From NCBI RefSeq assembly GCF_009659535.1, contig NZ_VJZZ01000001.1, positions 248,001 through 312,000 on the forward strand: a DNA stretch of 64,000 bases. Direction: 5' to 3'. The stretch is from Aggregicoccus sp. 17bor-14. Lineage in GTDB: Bacteria > Myxococcota > Myxococcia > Myxococcales > Myxococcaceae. Position numbers and translations under genes: made by a program. The notes under the pieces were generated by a model. It was not told where the DNA came from. It saw only the letters and a list, made by a program, of their open reading frames with translations, and made no database searches. How positions within the stretch are numbered: the first letter of the stretch is position 1; each line of letters starts with the position of its first letter. Shown here in pieces: positions 17,238-27,717 of this stretch.

Positions 17238-18107
17238 TCAGTGCCGCGAGGACACGCCCAGGCCTGCGTGCAGCCGGGGCATGTGCGCATCGCGTCCCGG
17301 GCGCTGCCCGAGGATGCCGTCGTGGCCGTTGCGCCGCGCGCTCGCGCGCTCGCGGCGCAGGCTGGGCACGCTCTGCGCCTGGGGCGGCAGGGCGCGCGCG
17401 CGGGCGCCCGGCAGCGGGTCCTGCACGAGCGCGGGATAGAGCGCCGCCCAGGGCACGGAGCGCTGCACCCCCATGCCGCCCTGGCGGCTGCGCAGGAGCT
17501 CCACCGCGAAGCCCTCGGCGCCGCGCGCCCGGGTGCGCACCCGCAGCATGCCCTCGCCCGGGGCCTCCGGGCTGGTGAGCAAGAGCAGCAGCCCGCCGCC
17601 GCGGAAGGCCGCGTCCGCGAGCTTCTTGCCCTCCGCGAGCGAGAGGCGCACCCCGGTGTGGGTGAGATCCAGCACCACGCACGCGAAGGCACCGCTGCGC
17701 GCCAGCTGCAGCGCCGTCCACCCGAGCTGGGCGCGCTCCCGAGGCCGCGCGATGAGCAGCCGCGAGAGGTCCACCCCCATGCTGGCGGCCGCCGGCGGGT
17801 AGAGCTCACCCGGCCCGTCCACGTACGCGCACAGCCGCCGCTCGCGGTGCGCCGCGCCCACCGCCCGCAGCGCGAGCCCCGTACGGCCGCTGGCCGCCTC
17901 GCCGCACAGCTCCACGGCCTGCCCCAGCGGCAGGCCCCCCGCGGGCAGCAGCGCATCGAAGGCGGCCACCCCCGTGCGCAGGGTGGCCAGATAGCTGCGC
18001 GGCGCCGCCTGCAGCTGCCGGATGCGCTCGCGCAGCTGCTCCACCGTCCCCGCTCCCACCGCTCCCGCTGCCTGGGCTCCCAGGCTCCGCTCCGCCACGC
18101 CGCTCAT
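17238..18107 (-). CDS. imuA: ImuA-type RecA-like mutasome protein
   Basis: A 289-residue RecA-fold protein upstream of imuB. The region GGLPLGQAVELCGEAASGRTGLAL near residue 65 aligns with the Walker A motif of RecA, but the loop reads GEAASGRT: the ATP-contacting lysine is replaced by arginine. Later blocks VVLDLTHTGVRLSL and GGLLLLLTS fit the Walker B and following strands. ImuA partners ImuB and DnaE2 in damage-induced mutagenesis. A LexA-like site begins 28 bases upstream of the ATG. The Lys-to-Arg change suggests weak or no ATP hydrolysis, which I infer. Confidence 0.88.
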   Translation of the reverse strand: MSGVAERSLGAQAAGAVGAGTVEQLRERIRQLQAAPRSYLATLRTGVAAFDALLPAGGLPLGQAVELCGEAASGRTGLALRAVGAAHRERRLCAYVDGPGELYPPAAASMGVDLSRLLIARPRERAQLGWTALQLARSGAFACVVLDLTHTGVRLSLAEGKKLADAAFRGGGLLLLLTSPEAPGEGMLRVRTRARGAEGFAVELLRSRQGGMGVQRSVPWAALYPALVQDPLPGARARALPPQAQSVPSLRRERASARRNGHDGILGQRPGRDAHMPRLHAGLGVSSRH

Positions 18108-18134
18108 GTGTCGCGTCCCCTCCAGGACCGAGTG

Positions 18135-18151
18135 CTATACGCACGTTCAGT
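18135..18151. promoter_or_regulatory. Putative LexA (SOS) operator upstream of imuA-imuB
   Basis: The plus strand reads CTATACGCACGTTCAGT. Against the Myxococcus xanthus LexA consensus as I remember it (CTRHAMRYBYGTTCAGS), 15 of 17 positions agree, including the GTTCAG core. It lies 27 bases before the ATG of imuA at 18107. On the minus strand a TATAG core overlaps the site, as expected where a repressor covers a -10 region. SOS control of this mutasome is known in other bacteria, and the motif match here is from memory. Confidence 0.6.
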
Positions 18152-18211
18152 ATGCAGGAGGATCTGACAAGGGCCAGAAATGCGCCGGCCCGGCGCGCGG
18201 GTCTGGGCGCG

Positions 18212-19471
18212 CTAGCCCGCGCAGAGCAGGCGCACGCTCACGCCCTTGTCGGTGTCGCGCCGCAGGCAGCTGCCCTGGAAGTACAGGCGTGCGGGGCGGC
18301 CCACCGCGGACGGCTCGTAGGCGAGCTGGCCGCTCGAGGTGGTGCAGATCTGCACCTGGCCGTCTGCGCGCGTGAGCCGCACCTGCGCGAGCGCGGGGTC
18401 CGGCAGGTTCATCACCTCGATGCTCTGCGAGGTCACCGCGAGGCTCGCGATGCGCGTGAGCGCCTCGCCGTAGCTGGGCTGGCCCTGCGCATCCACCCGG
18501 CAGATGGAGTCCAGGTTCACCAGCTGGCTGTCGAAGAGGCTCGCCATCTCGCGCTGGCGCAGGCCGGGGCCGTAGGAGTTGGGGCAGTCCACGTTCTTCA
18601 CGCGCCCGTCCGCCACCACCGCCTGCGCCGTCTTGTCCGCGAGCCCCACCGGGCCGATCGTGGCCCAGAGCACCTCGCGCCGGGCGCCCGTCGAGTCGCG
18701 CAGCGCGTTGAAGCGCTGGAAGTAGTCCGACACGGGCGTGAGCTTCGCGGCCTGCTCCGAGCAGTCGTCGCGCGGGGCCTGGGGGTTGAGCGGCGTGACG
18801 AACACCGGGGGCTCGGCCTCGGTGGAGCTGCAGTCGTCCTCGTCCGTCACCACCACCACCAGGAGCCGGGCGCCGTCGCGCAGGAAGCCGCCGTTGCCGC
18901 CCTGCGCGAGCGGCGTGTCCGAGAGCGGCGGGGTCACCGCGCGCCGCACCGCCTCGAAGGGGGTCTCCTGGCCGCTGCCGTCGGTGCCCTGGACCACCAG
19001 GCGCCCGAACTTATCCACCAGCTGCGGGTCGCTCCCCTCCAGGAAGCGCTCGCCGGTCTGCGTGCCATCCGCCAGGCGCACGGGCTGCAGCCGGCCCGCC
19101 TGGCTGGGGTACTGGGTCGTCGGCTCGGGCACCCCGTCCCCGTTGCGGTCCGCCCGCTCGTACACGCTGGTGGTGACGACCCCCACGCGGAAGTCCTGCA
19201 CCACCCCGTCCACGCCCTGCTGCAAGCGCGCGATGAAATCCGGCAGCTGCCTCGCTATACCTCCCTGTTCCTCCAGCATCGAGCCGCTGTTGTCGATGAC
19301 GAAGAGGATGTCCGTCTTCTGCGGCGCCACCACCGGCGCCTCGGCCTGGCACACGCCCGGCACGGTGGAGCCCGGCTCATCCACGGGCGAGCTACAGCCA
19401 GCCCAGAGCCCTGCACCTGCGCCGCACAGGGCGGCCAGGAGGACGTAGGGGCGAACGAACGGTGAAGCCAT
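18212..19471 (-). CDS. Von Willebrand factor A lipoprotein
   Basis: A 419-residue protein. The N-terminus MASPFVRPYVLLAALCGAGAGLWAGCSS is a signal with a lipobox (acceptor Cys near residue 26). The VWA domain begins KTDILFVIDNSGSMLEEQ, which carries the D-x-S-x-S metal-ion site, and continues with VGVVTTSVYE and a later VVVVTDEDD. Cysteines near 208, 224, 293 and 308 suggest disulfides in the periplasm or outside. The start at 19471 was chosen for the signal; an upstream in-frame start adds no signal-like sequence. It is divergent from lon across a 266-base gap. The ligand is unknown. Confidence 0.85.
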   Translation of the reverse strand: MASPFVRPYVLLAALCGAGAGLWAGCSSPVDEPGSTVPGVCQAEAPVVAPQKTDILFVIDNSGSMLEEQGGIARQLPDFIARLQQGVDGVVQDFRVGVVTTSVYERADRNGDGVPEPTTQYPSQAGRLQPVRLADGTQTGERFLEGSDPQLVDKFGRLVVQGTDGSGQETPFEAVRRAVTPPLSDTPLAQGGNGGFLRDGARLLVVVVTDEDDCSSTEAEPPVFVTPLNPQAPRDDCSEQAAKLTPVSDYFQRFNALRDSTGARREVLWATIGPVGLADKTAQAVVADGRVKNVDCPNSYGPGLRQREMASLFDSQLVNLDSICRVDAQGQPSYGEALTRIASLAVTSQSIEVMNLPDPALAQVRLTRADGQVQICTTSSGQLAYEPSAVGRPARLYFQGSCLRRDTDKGVSVRLLCAG

Positions 19472-19737
19472 CGGCGTGTCTCCGGCAAAGGCACCCGGCG
19501 GACGCGGCGGGAAGCGCCGCGCGGCGCCGGGGAAGAACACGCCCAGCATGCCCCAGCAACGGTCCGCACGCGAAGGAAGCGTCGGACATTCGACGGGGTC
19601 CTGGAAAAGTACAGGGCGCGTTTGCCAGGTACGTTTTGGTTGTTACGTTGGGTCAACTGCCGCAGAAGACGGACAGGTGTTCACCGACCCGGTTCCACTG
19701 TGGGACCGGGCATCCGAGGGAACGAGGCACGAACTTC

Positions 19738-22230
<2,493 letters not shown>

Positions 22231-22260
22231 GGCGCACGGCTCAGCGCTGAAGCACCCAGG

Positions 22261-22289
22261 CGGGCAGGCTCCTCACCGGAGCCTGCCCG
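22261..22289. terminator. Bidirectional hairpin terminator between lon and ridA
   Basis: A perfect 12-base-pair inverted repeat (CGGGCAGGCTCC / GGAGCCTGCCCG) with a 5-base loop lies 31 bases after the lon stop and just before the stop of the convergent ridA gene. The plus-strand tail is only weakly T-rich (TCGTCATTT), so efficiency in that direction is uncertain. Its position between two converging genes supports a terminator role. Confidence 0.7.
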
Positions 22290-22292
22290 TCG

Positions 22293-22688
22293 TCATTTGC
22301 GGCGCGCGGCCCAGGCCTCCACCTCCACGTAGTACTCGGGGCGCACCAGCCCGGCCACGTACACCAGCGTGGTGGGCGGCGGCTCGGCGCCCCCGCGGAA
22401 GTCGTGCCAGATGGCGAGGAGCCGGTCGCGGTCCATGCGCTCGCTCAGCCAGAGGTTCACCTTCACCAGGTCCTGCGGGCCCAGCCCCTCGGAGGCGAGC
22501 AGCGCCGCCACGTTCGCGAGCGCGTTGCGCAGCTGCTCCTCCGGCTCCGTGGGCAGGCGGCCCTCGCGGTCCATTCCCACCTGCCCGGCGAACACCAGCA
22601 GCTCGCTGCCGGCGGGCACCACGGTCACGTGCGTGTAGGGCCCCAGCGGCGGAGCCACGCCCGCGGGATTCTTGCGCTCCAGGCTCAT
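22293..22688 (-). CDS. RidA family enamine/imine deaminase
   Basis: A 131-residue protein with the RidA fold: PPLGPYTHVTV near residue 14, FAGQVGMDREGRLP, NVAALLASEGLGPQDLVKVNLWLSE, and the C-terminal RPEYYVEVEAWA that carries the conserved glutamate. Members hydrolyse reactive 2-aminoacrylate and related enamines released by PLP enzymes, or are of unassigned specificity. The ATG at 22688 follows a GGGAGG ribosome site. It is convergent with lon across a hairpin terminator. Confidence 0.88.
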   Translation of the reverse strand: MSLERKNPAGVAPPLGPYTHVTVVPAGSELLVFAGQVGMDREGRLPTEPEEQLRNALANVAALLASEGLGPQDLVKVNLWLSERMDRDRLLAIWHDFRGGAEPPPTTLVYVAGLVRPEYYVEVEAWAARRK

Positions 22689-22722
22689 GCGGACCTCCCA
22701 GCGTGTGCTGTGGGCCCCGAGT

Positions 22723-24543
22723 CTAGCCCTCCTGCAGCGCGCGGGCGGACGCCACGCGCCGGCGCAGCGCGAGCAGTTCGGTACGCTGCGATTGCAGCGC
22801 GAGCGACTCCCCCGCCCCGGCGCCCACCAGCGCCTGCGCCAGGGCCTCGAGCGCCCCGTCCACGCGCCGCAGCGTGAGCTCGAGGCAGGCCGCGCGGAAG
22901 CTCTCGCCCAGGGCCTCCTCGTCCGCCGGCAGCGCCCGGCTCGCGCGCGCGAGCGCCCGCGCCACCGCGCCCGTCGCCGAGACGCTCGAGCCCGGGTCCG
23001 CAGCCACGTGCAGCGCCGCGCGCAGGCCCGCCTCGGAGAGGTGGCCCAGCGCGCCGAAGGCATCGTGCGCCCGGAGCTCGGGCGCACGCAGCACGCACGC
23101 CACCACGTGCGCCTCGAGCGCGTCCACGCTGCGCTCGGCGGTCGGGGCGGGCGGCGGTGCGCCCGGAGCAGCAGCCGCGCCCGGCGAGTCGGCGGCGGCT
23201 GAAGCGGCGGCCGCACTCGACGCAGCGGCAGTGCCGGCCGCACCGGCAGCGCGGGATGCAGCCGTCGCACTCGCCGCCTCCAGCTGCGCCGCCGGCAGCC
23301 CCACGTGCGCGGCGAGCGCCTCGAAGAAGGCCGAGCGCGTGAGCCCCTCGGGCAGCTGCGCCGCCACGCCGCGCAGGCGCCCCAGCGCGAGCATCTTCGC
23401 CTCGAAGGTGGCCTCGCGCCCCTCGGGCAGCACGGTGGAGAAGAGGTGCAGGGTGAGCGGGCGCGCCTCGGCGAGGAGGCGGCGTACACCGGCCTCGCCC
23501 TCGCGCAGCGCGAAGGTGTCCGGATCCTCCCCCGCCGGCAGCTGCGCCACCTGCGCCGAGGCGCCCGCCGCGAGCAGCGTCCCGGCGAGCCGCTCCACGG
23601 CCGCGAGCCCCGCGGCGTCACCGTCCAGCAGCAGCACCAGCTCCCGCGCCTCCGCACGCGCGAGCGCCTGCAGGTGCCCCGGCGCGAGGTGCGTGGAGCA
23701 CAGCGCCACGGCGTTGCGCACGCCCACCTGGTGCAGCGCGAGGCAGTCGAAGTAGCCCTCCACGAGCACGGCGCGCCGCAGGCGGCGGACCTCCTCGCGC
23801 GCGCGGTCCATGCCGAACAGCAGGTCGCCCTTGTGGAAGAGCGCGCTCTCCTTCGAGTTGAGGTACTCGGGCCCCTCCGCGCTGCCCACGAGCCTTCCCC
23901 CGAAGCCCACCGTGCGCCCGTCCAGCGTGCGGATGGGCACCACCACGCGGCTGCGGAAGAAGTCGAAGCAGCCCCCTCCCCTCGCGCGCGGCTGCAAGAG
24001 CCCCGCGGCGACGCCTGCCTCCGTCTGCGCCGTGCGCGCGAGCCGCCCGGCGAGCCGGTCCCAGCCCGCCGGGGCCCAGCCCAGCCCGAACAGCTGCGCC
24101 GTCTCCGCCGTGATGCCGCGCCCCTCGAGGTAGGCGCGCGCCTCCGCGCCCTCCTCGCCCCAGAGCAGGGCCTGGAAGTGCTCGTGCGCAGCCTGCGTCA
24201 CCTCGCGCAGCCGCTGGCGCTCCTCGAGCACGGGCCCTGCGGGCTGCTCGAGTGCGAGGCCCACCTCCGAGGCCAGCTCCTGCACGGCCTCGACGAAGGA
24301 GCGCCCCAGCACGCGCTGCACGAAGTCCACCGCGTCGCCGCGCGCGCGGCAGCCGTGGCAGAAGTAGAAGCCCTTGAGCGGCACCACGTAGAACGAGGGC
24401 GTGCGCTCCTCGTGGAAGGGGCAGAGCCCGCGGAACTCGCGGCCGCTGGGCTTCAGCTCCACGTGGCGCGCCACCAGCCCCACCAGGTCCACCCGGCGGC
24501 GCAGCTCCTCGAGGGTCTGGGGGGAGAAGGAACGCGGGGCCAT
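22723..24543 (-). CDS. dnaG: DNA primase, DnaG type
   Basis: A 606-residue protein. The CHC2 zinc-binding module is C41-P-F-H44 ... C62-H-G-C65. The catalytic TOPRIM core shows VEGYFDCLALHQ (about residue 258) and LLLDGDAAGLAAVE, with the acidic residues needed for metal binding. A long Ala-rich linker (about residues 435-465) precedes a helicase-binding-type C-terminus. It makes RNA primers at replication forks with DnaB. The CSTHLA stretch after the first TOPRIM motif differs from the usual G-T-A-L-T, and it is not next to rpsU or rpoD, so it may be a second primase paralogue. Confidence 0.9.
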   Translation of the reverse strand: MAPRSFSPQTLEELRRRVDLVGLVARHVELKPSGREFRGLCPFHEERTPSFYVVPLKGFYFCHGCRARGDAVDFVQRVLGRSFVEAVQELASEVGLALEQPAGPVLEERQRLREVTQAAHEHFQALLWGEEGAEARAYLEGRGITAETAQLFGLGWAPAGWDRLAGRLARTAQTEAGVAAGLLQPRARGGGCFDFFRSRVVVPIRTLDGRTVGFGGRLVGSAEGPEYLNSKESALFHKGDLLFGMDRAREEVRRLRRAVLVEGYFDCLALHQVGVRNAVALCSTHLAPGHLQALARAEARELVLLLDGDAAGLAAVERLAGTLLAAGASAQVAQLPAGEDPDTFALREGEAGVRRLLAEARPLTLHLFSTVLPEGREATFEAKMLALGRLRGVAAQLPEGLTRSAFFEALAAHVGLPAAQLEAASATAASRAAGAAGTAAASSAAAASAAADSPGAAAAPGAPPPAPTAERSVDALEAHVVACVLRAPELRAHDAFGALGHLSEAGLRAALHVAADPGSSVSATGAVARALARASRALPADEEALGESFRAACLELTLRRVDGALEALAQALVGAGAGESLALQSQRTELLALRRRVASARALQEG

Positions 24544-24561
24544 GGGCTCGGACCGGCCACT

Positions 24562-26493
24562 CTAGCGCGGCCCGGCCCGCGGCGCCCCCTCTCCCGGGCG
24601 CACCGTGAAGTGGCCGCGCTGCTGGGTGAAGCGGCGCCCCAGCCGCAGCGCCCACGCGGCCTCCTCGAGGCAGGAGTTCGCCGGCGTCACCCGCACGTCC
24701 ACGATCTCGTGAAACGTGGTCTCCAGCTCCACCGTCGCCCCGCTCGCGCCGCAGCGCCGGGCACCGGAGGCGAGCAGGGCTTCGAGCCAGGCGCCCGCCC
24801 CGGGCGTCGGCCTGTCGGGCGGGTCCACCATCGCGCCGCCCGCGACAGCCCCCTGCACCTCCCCCTCTCCGGCCAGCTCCACCCGCGGCCCCACGCTCCC
24901 CGCGTGCGCGAGCGAGTACGGCTCCGGCCCCACCACCTGCGACTCCTTCGTCGCCCAGACGCGCTCCGCATCGGTGAGGGGCGCGCCCTGCGGCGCGTTG
25001 CCCATCAGGGCGCGCAGCGCCGAGGAGACCCGCGCCTCGTATGCGAGCGGCCAGCGCACGGTGCGGGCCCACAGCCGCCCCTCCAGCACCAACGCCTCCG
25101 GCCGCTCCGGGAGCCGCAGCCAGTCACTCACGCCCGCGCCCTCGGCCAGGAAGGGCGGCGCGGTGGGCCAGGGCACCGGGACCCCGGCGGCGAGCAGGCG
25201 CGGGGCCTCGAGGCGCGTGGGACGCACCAGCTCCTCCCCGAGCGGCGCGGCACCCTCTCCCGGGGGCGAGAGCGCGAGCACCCTGCCGCCGGTGGCCTCG
25301 GCGAGGGGCGCGAGCGCGTGCGCCGGCTGCGGGCCGTCCACGTAGCCCCAGCGCACCGGGAGCACCGACCAGCTCACGCGCATCAGGCCCACGTTGAGCA
25401 CGCTGCCCGTGGGCCACGCGGGCGCGGTGGTGCTGGCGCGCGAGGCGACGAGGCCATCCGTGAGGGCCACCACCCGCAGCGTGCCGGTGCGCCCCTCGAG
25501 CACGCGGGCCGCCAGCGCGAGCGCCTCGTCCAGCGCCGAGCCGTTGCCTGGAGCGAGCCGCTCGCGCTCGAGCCGCGCGAGCCGCGCCTCGACGTCTGCC
25601 GCCGGGACCCACTCGCCGAAGAGCCGCTCCGCGTGGCGGCGGAAGACGACGAGCTCCACCTGCGCATCCGGCACGCGCTGCAGGTAGCGGCGCAGCACCT
25701 GCAGCTGTCCCTCGATCCCTTCGGCGTCCTCGCTGCGCGACGCGTCGAGGACGAAGACGACGCTGGCCGCATGGGGAAGCTCGGAGAGCTGCGGGGCGAC
25801 GCCCAGCCCCACGCGCAGCGCCCACCCTCCCGAGGGCAGCGCGGTCGAGGCCTCGCGTCCCTGCACGCCGACGAAAGCGGGCGCCTTCAGCCAGAGCCTG
25901 CGCCCGTCGGCGCTCACCTGCACGCCCGCCTGGGTGGATGCGAGCGTCATCCGCATGCCCGGCGTCACCGAGGTGTACGCGTACGCGCCGTCCCGCGCCC
26001 CCTCGCCGCCGCGGTAGTCCGCGCTCACGCCCCAGTGGCCGTCCTCGTAGCGCAGCGGCGCCTGGACCCGGAAGCGCACCTGCAGCGGGACGCCCACGCG
26101 CGCGGGGTGGATCCGCAGCCGCACCACGCCCGGCTCCACGTGGGTCATCATCGCGGAGGGTGAGGCCGTGGCCTTGTTGCGCTGGCGCAGCTGCGCAAAG
26201 CGCTGCTCGGCGAAGCCCTCCTCCATCATCGCGCCGTACTGCCAGGTCCGCGAGCCGGGGTGCGTGAAGTAGAACTCGCTCGCGCTGCCCTCGTTGGGCA
26301 GCTCGAGCAGGACGTCCACCTCGGTCGCCTTGCTCCCCTGGTTCTGCAGCGTGAGCGACACCGCCAGCGTCGCGAGGCCGCCGTCCACCGTCACCTCGGC
26401 GGTGTAGTGCGTCGCGCGCACCTCCGGCGAGGACTCCACCCGCGCAGGGGCGGCGGCGAGCAGCACGGCAATGCAGAGCGGGGCGAGGACCAT
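24562..26493 (-). CDS. VIT and VWA domain exported protein
   Basis: A 643-residue protein with a cleavable-type signal (MVLAPLCIAVLLAAAPARVES). Residues about 25-160 match a vault/inter-alpha-trypsin (VIT) domain: VSLTLQNQGSKATEVDVLLELPNEGSASEFYF, then the charged AEQRFAQLRQRNKA helix. A VWA domain follows around residue 245 (ASVVFVLDASRSEDAEG, metal-ion D-x-S-x-S). The C-terminal third, rich in Pro and Gly, is unclassified. VIT-VWA proteins bind matrix or partner proteins outside the cell. The stop overlaps a GCTAGAGT motif 19 bases before dnaG. Confidence 0.75.
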   Translation of the reverse strand: MVLAPLCIAVLLAAAPARVESSPEVRATHYTAEVTVDGGLATLAVSLTLQNQGSKATEVDVLLELPNEGSASEFYFTHPGSRTWQYGAMMEEGFAEQRFAQLRQRNKATASPSAMMTHVEPGVVRLRIHPARVGVPLQVRFRVQAPLRYEDGHWGVSADYRGGEGARDGAYAYTSVTPGMRMTLASTQAGVQVSADGRRLWLKAPAFVGVQGREASTALPSGGWALRVGLGVAPQLSELPHAASVVFVLDASRSEDAEGIEGQLQVLRRYLQRVPDAQVELVVFRRHAERLFGEWVPAADVEARLARLERERLAPGNGSALDEALALAARVLEGRTGTLRVVALTDGLVASRASTTAPAWPTGSVLNVGLMRVSWSVLPVRWGYVDGPQPAHALAPLAEATGGRVLALSPPGEGAAPLGEELVRPTRLEAPRLLAAGVPVPWPTAPPFLAEGAGVSDWLRLPERPEALVLEGRLWARTVRWPLAYEARVSSALRALMGNAPQGAPLTDAERVWATKESQVVGPEPYSLAHAGSVGPRVELAGEGEVQGAVAGGAMVDPPDRPTPGAGAWLEALLASGARRCGASGATVELETTFHEIVDVRVTPANSCLEEAAWALRLGRRFTQQRGHFTVRPGEGAPRAGPR

Positions 26494-26699
26494 GCATCCA
26501 CCGTCTCATGCGCCGGCGGGCCGGAGCTTCACGGCATCTTCACGACGTCCGCACGAGAGCGTCCGGGCCAATCCGGGCGCGGCGCTCGCGGTCATGCCGC
26601 GGCAGGGTCCGGCGAGTGGGCACGGCGCAGGCGGTCGCGGCCTGCCTGCTCGCAGCGCTCGGCGCGGCGACACAGGAGCCTGCGCTAGAGTGGCCGCCC

Positions 26700-27713
26700 A
26701 TGGAGCTCTCCTACGTACTCGAGGAGCAGGACCTGGCGGACGCGCAGCTGCAGCTCACCGCGCTGCGGCGAGACCGGCTGATCCGCCTCCCGCTGCTGAT
26801 CCCCGTGCTGACGGTGCTCCTCGCCCTCGCGCTTGCCCCCGTGGTGCGGCTGCTGGAGCCCCGGTTCGAGTGGACGCTGCGCGGCGCGCTGGACTACGGG
26901 CTGCGCATGGCGAGCATGGGCGCGCTGGTCTACGTCCTGAGGCCGCTGTTCCTGCACGTGCGCGGCTCGCGCCGCCTGGACGCGCGCTACGCCCGCCGGA
27001 TGGCCCGCGCCGCGGCGCGCCGCTCCACCTTCGGCCCCGTCTCGCTCCAGCTCTCCGAGGCGCAGCTGGTGCGGCGCAACGCGAGCGGCGAATTGCACGT
27101 CGCATGGGCCCGCGTGAAGGATCTGCTGTTCTCCCCGCAGCTGCTCACCGTGCGCATCGATGACGGCCGCCAGGTCCTGCTCCTTCCCCGCCGGGCGCTC
27201 CCGGACGCAGCTGCCTTCGCCTCCCTGCGCGAGCGCGTGGAGCAGCTGAGCGGCCAGCGCGCCCGCGAGGTGGACGTGGAGCGCGGTACGCTGGTGCCCC
27301 TGCCCGCGGCACCGCGCGCTGCGCGCCGCGTGCACCCTTCCCTGCTCGCGCTGCTCGTCGGCGCGGCGCTGCTCCTCGTTCGCGACCGCACCCTGCACGC
27401 GCTCGATGATCCCCGGCGGGGCAACCCCGCAGACCACGTCATCGTCTACGGCACGGACTGGTGTCCGGTATGCGCGCGGCTGCGCACCTGCCTGCAGCGC
27501 GCGAACGTGCCCTTCGAGGACAAGGACGTGGACCACTCGCCCCGCGCCGAGGCCGAGTGGGCCGAGCTGGACGGCCGCGGCGTGCCGGTGACCGTGGTGG
27601 GCCAGCGCGTGCTGCGCGGGTTGGACCCGGCCGAGCTGCGCACCGCGCTCGCCGAGGCCGGCTACGCGGCGGACTGTGAGCGGGCCGAGCGCACGGAGAG
27701 CGAGCGGCGCTGA
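26700..27713 (+). CDS. YcxB-like membrane domain fused to glutaredoxin
   Basis: A 337-residue protein. An N-terminal SYVLEEQDLADAQ strand pair and two hydrophobic helices (LLIPVLTVLLALAL near residue 30; LRMASMGALVYVLRPLFL near 70) are followed by a YcxB-like region with a TFGPVSLQLSEAQLVRRNASGELHVAW block. A third helix (LLALLVGAALLLVR, about 217) precedes a glutaredoxin domain from about residue 246. That domain has the redox site C255-P-V-C258 and a GVPVTVVG cis-proline loop. The enzyme end should reduce disulfides or glutathione adducts at the membrane. The ATG at 26700 follows a TAGAGT box by 8 bases. The topology is inferred. Confidence 0.8.
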   Translation: MELSYVLEEQDLADAQLQLTALRRDRLIRLPLLIPVLTVLLALALAPVVRLLEPRFEWTLRGALDYGLRMASMGALVYVLRPLFLHVRGSRRLDARYARRMARAAARRSTFGPVSLQLSEAQLVRRNASGELHVAWARVKDLLFSPQLLTVRIDDGRQVLLLPRRALPDAAAFASLRERVEQLSGQRAREVDVERGTLVPLPAAPRAARRVHPSLLALLVGAALLLVRDRTLHALDDPRRGNPADHVIVYGTDWCPVCARLRTCLQRANVPFEDKDVDHSPRAEAEWAELDGRGVPVTVVGQRVLRGLDPAELRTALAEAGYAADCERAERTESERR

Positions 27714-27717
27714 GGGC

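Noticed and set aside
15240-18167. Open frame of 975 residues on the plus strand over bestrophin and imuB/imuA
   Set aside because: The opposite strand holds three recognised genes; the frame is Arg/His/Gln-rich with no motif.
19622-19649. Possible lon promoter TTGCCA with TACGTT
   Set aside because: The -10 matches only 3 of 6 positions, and spacing is 16; too weak to list.
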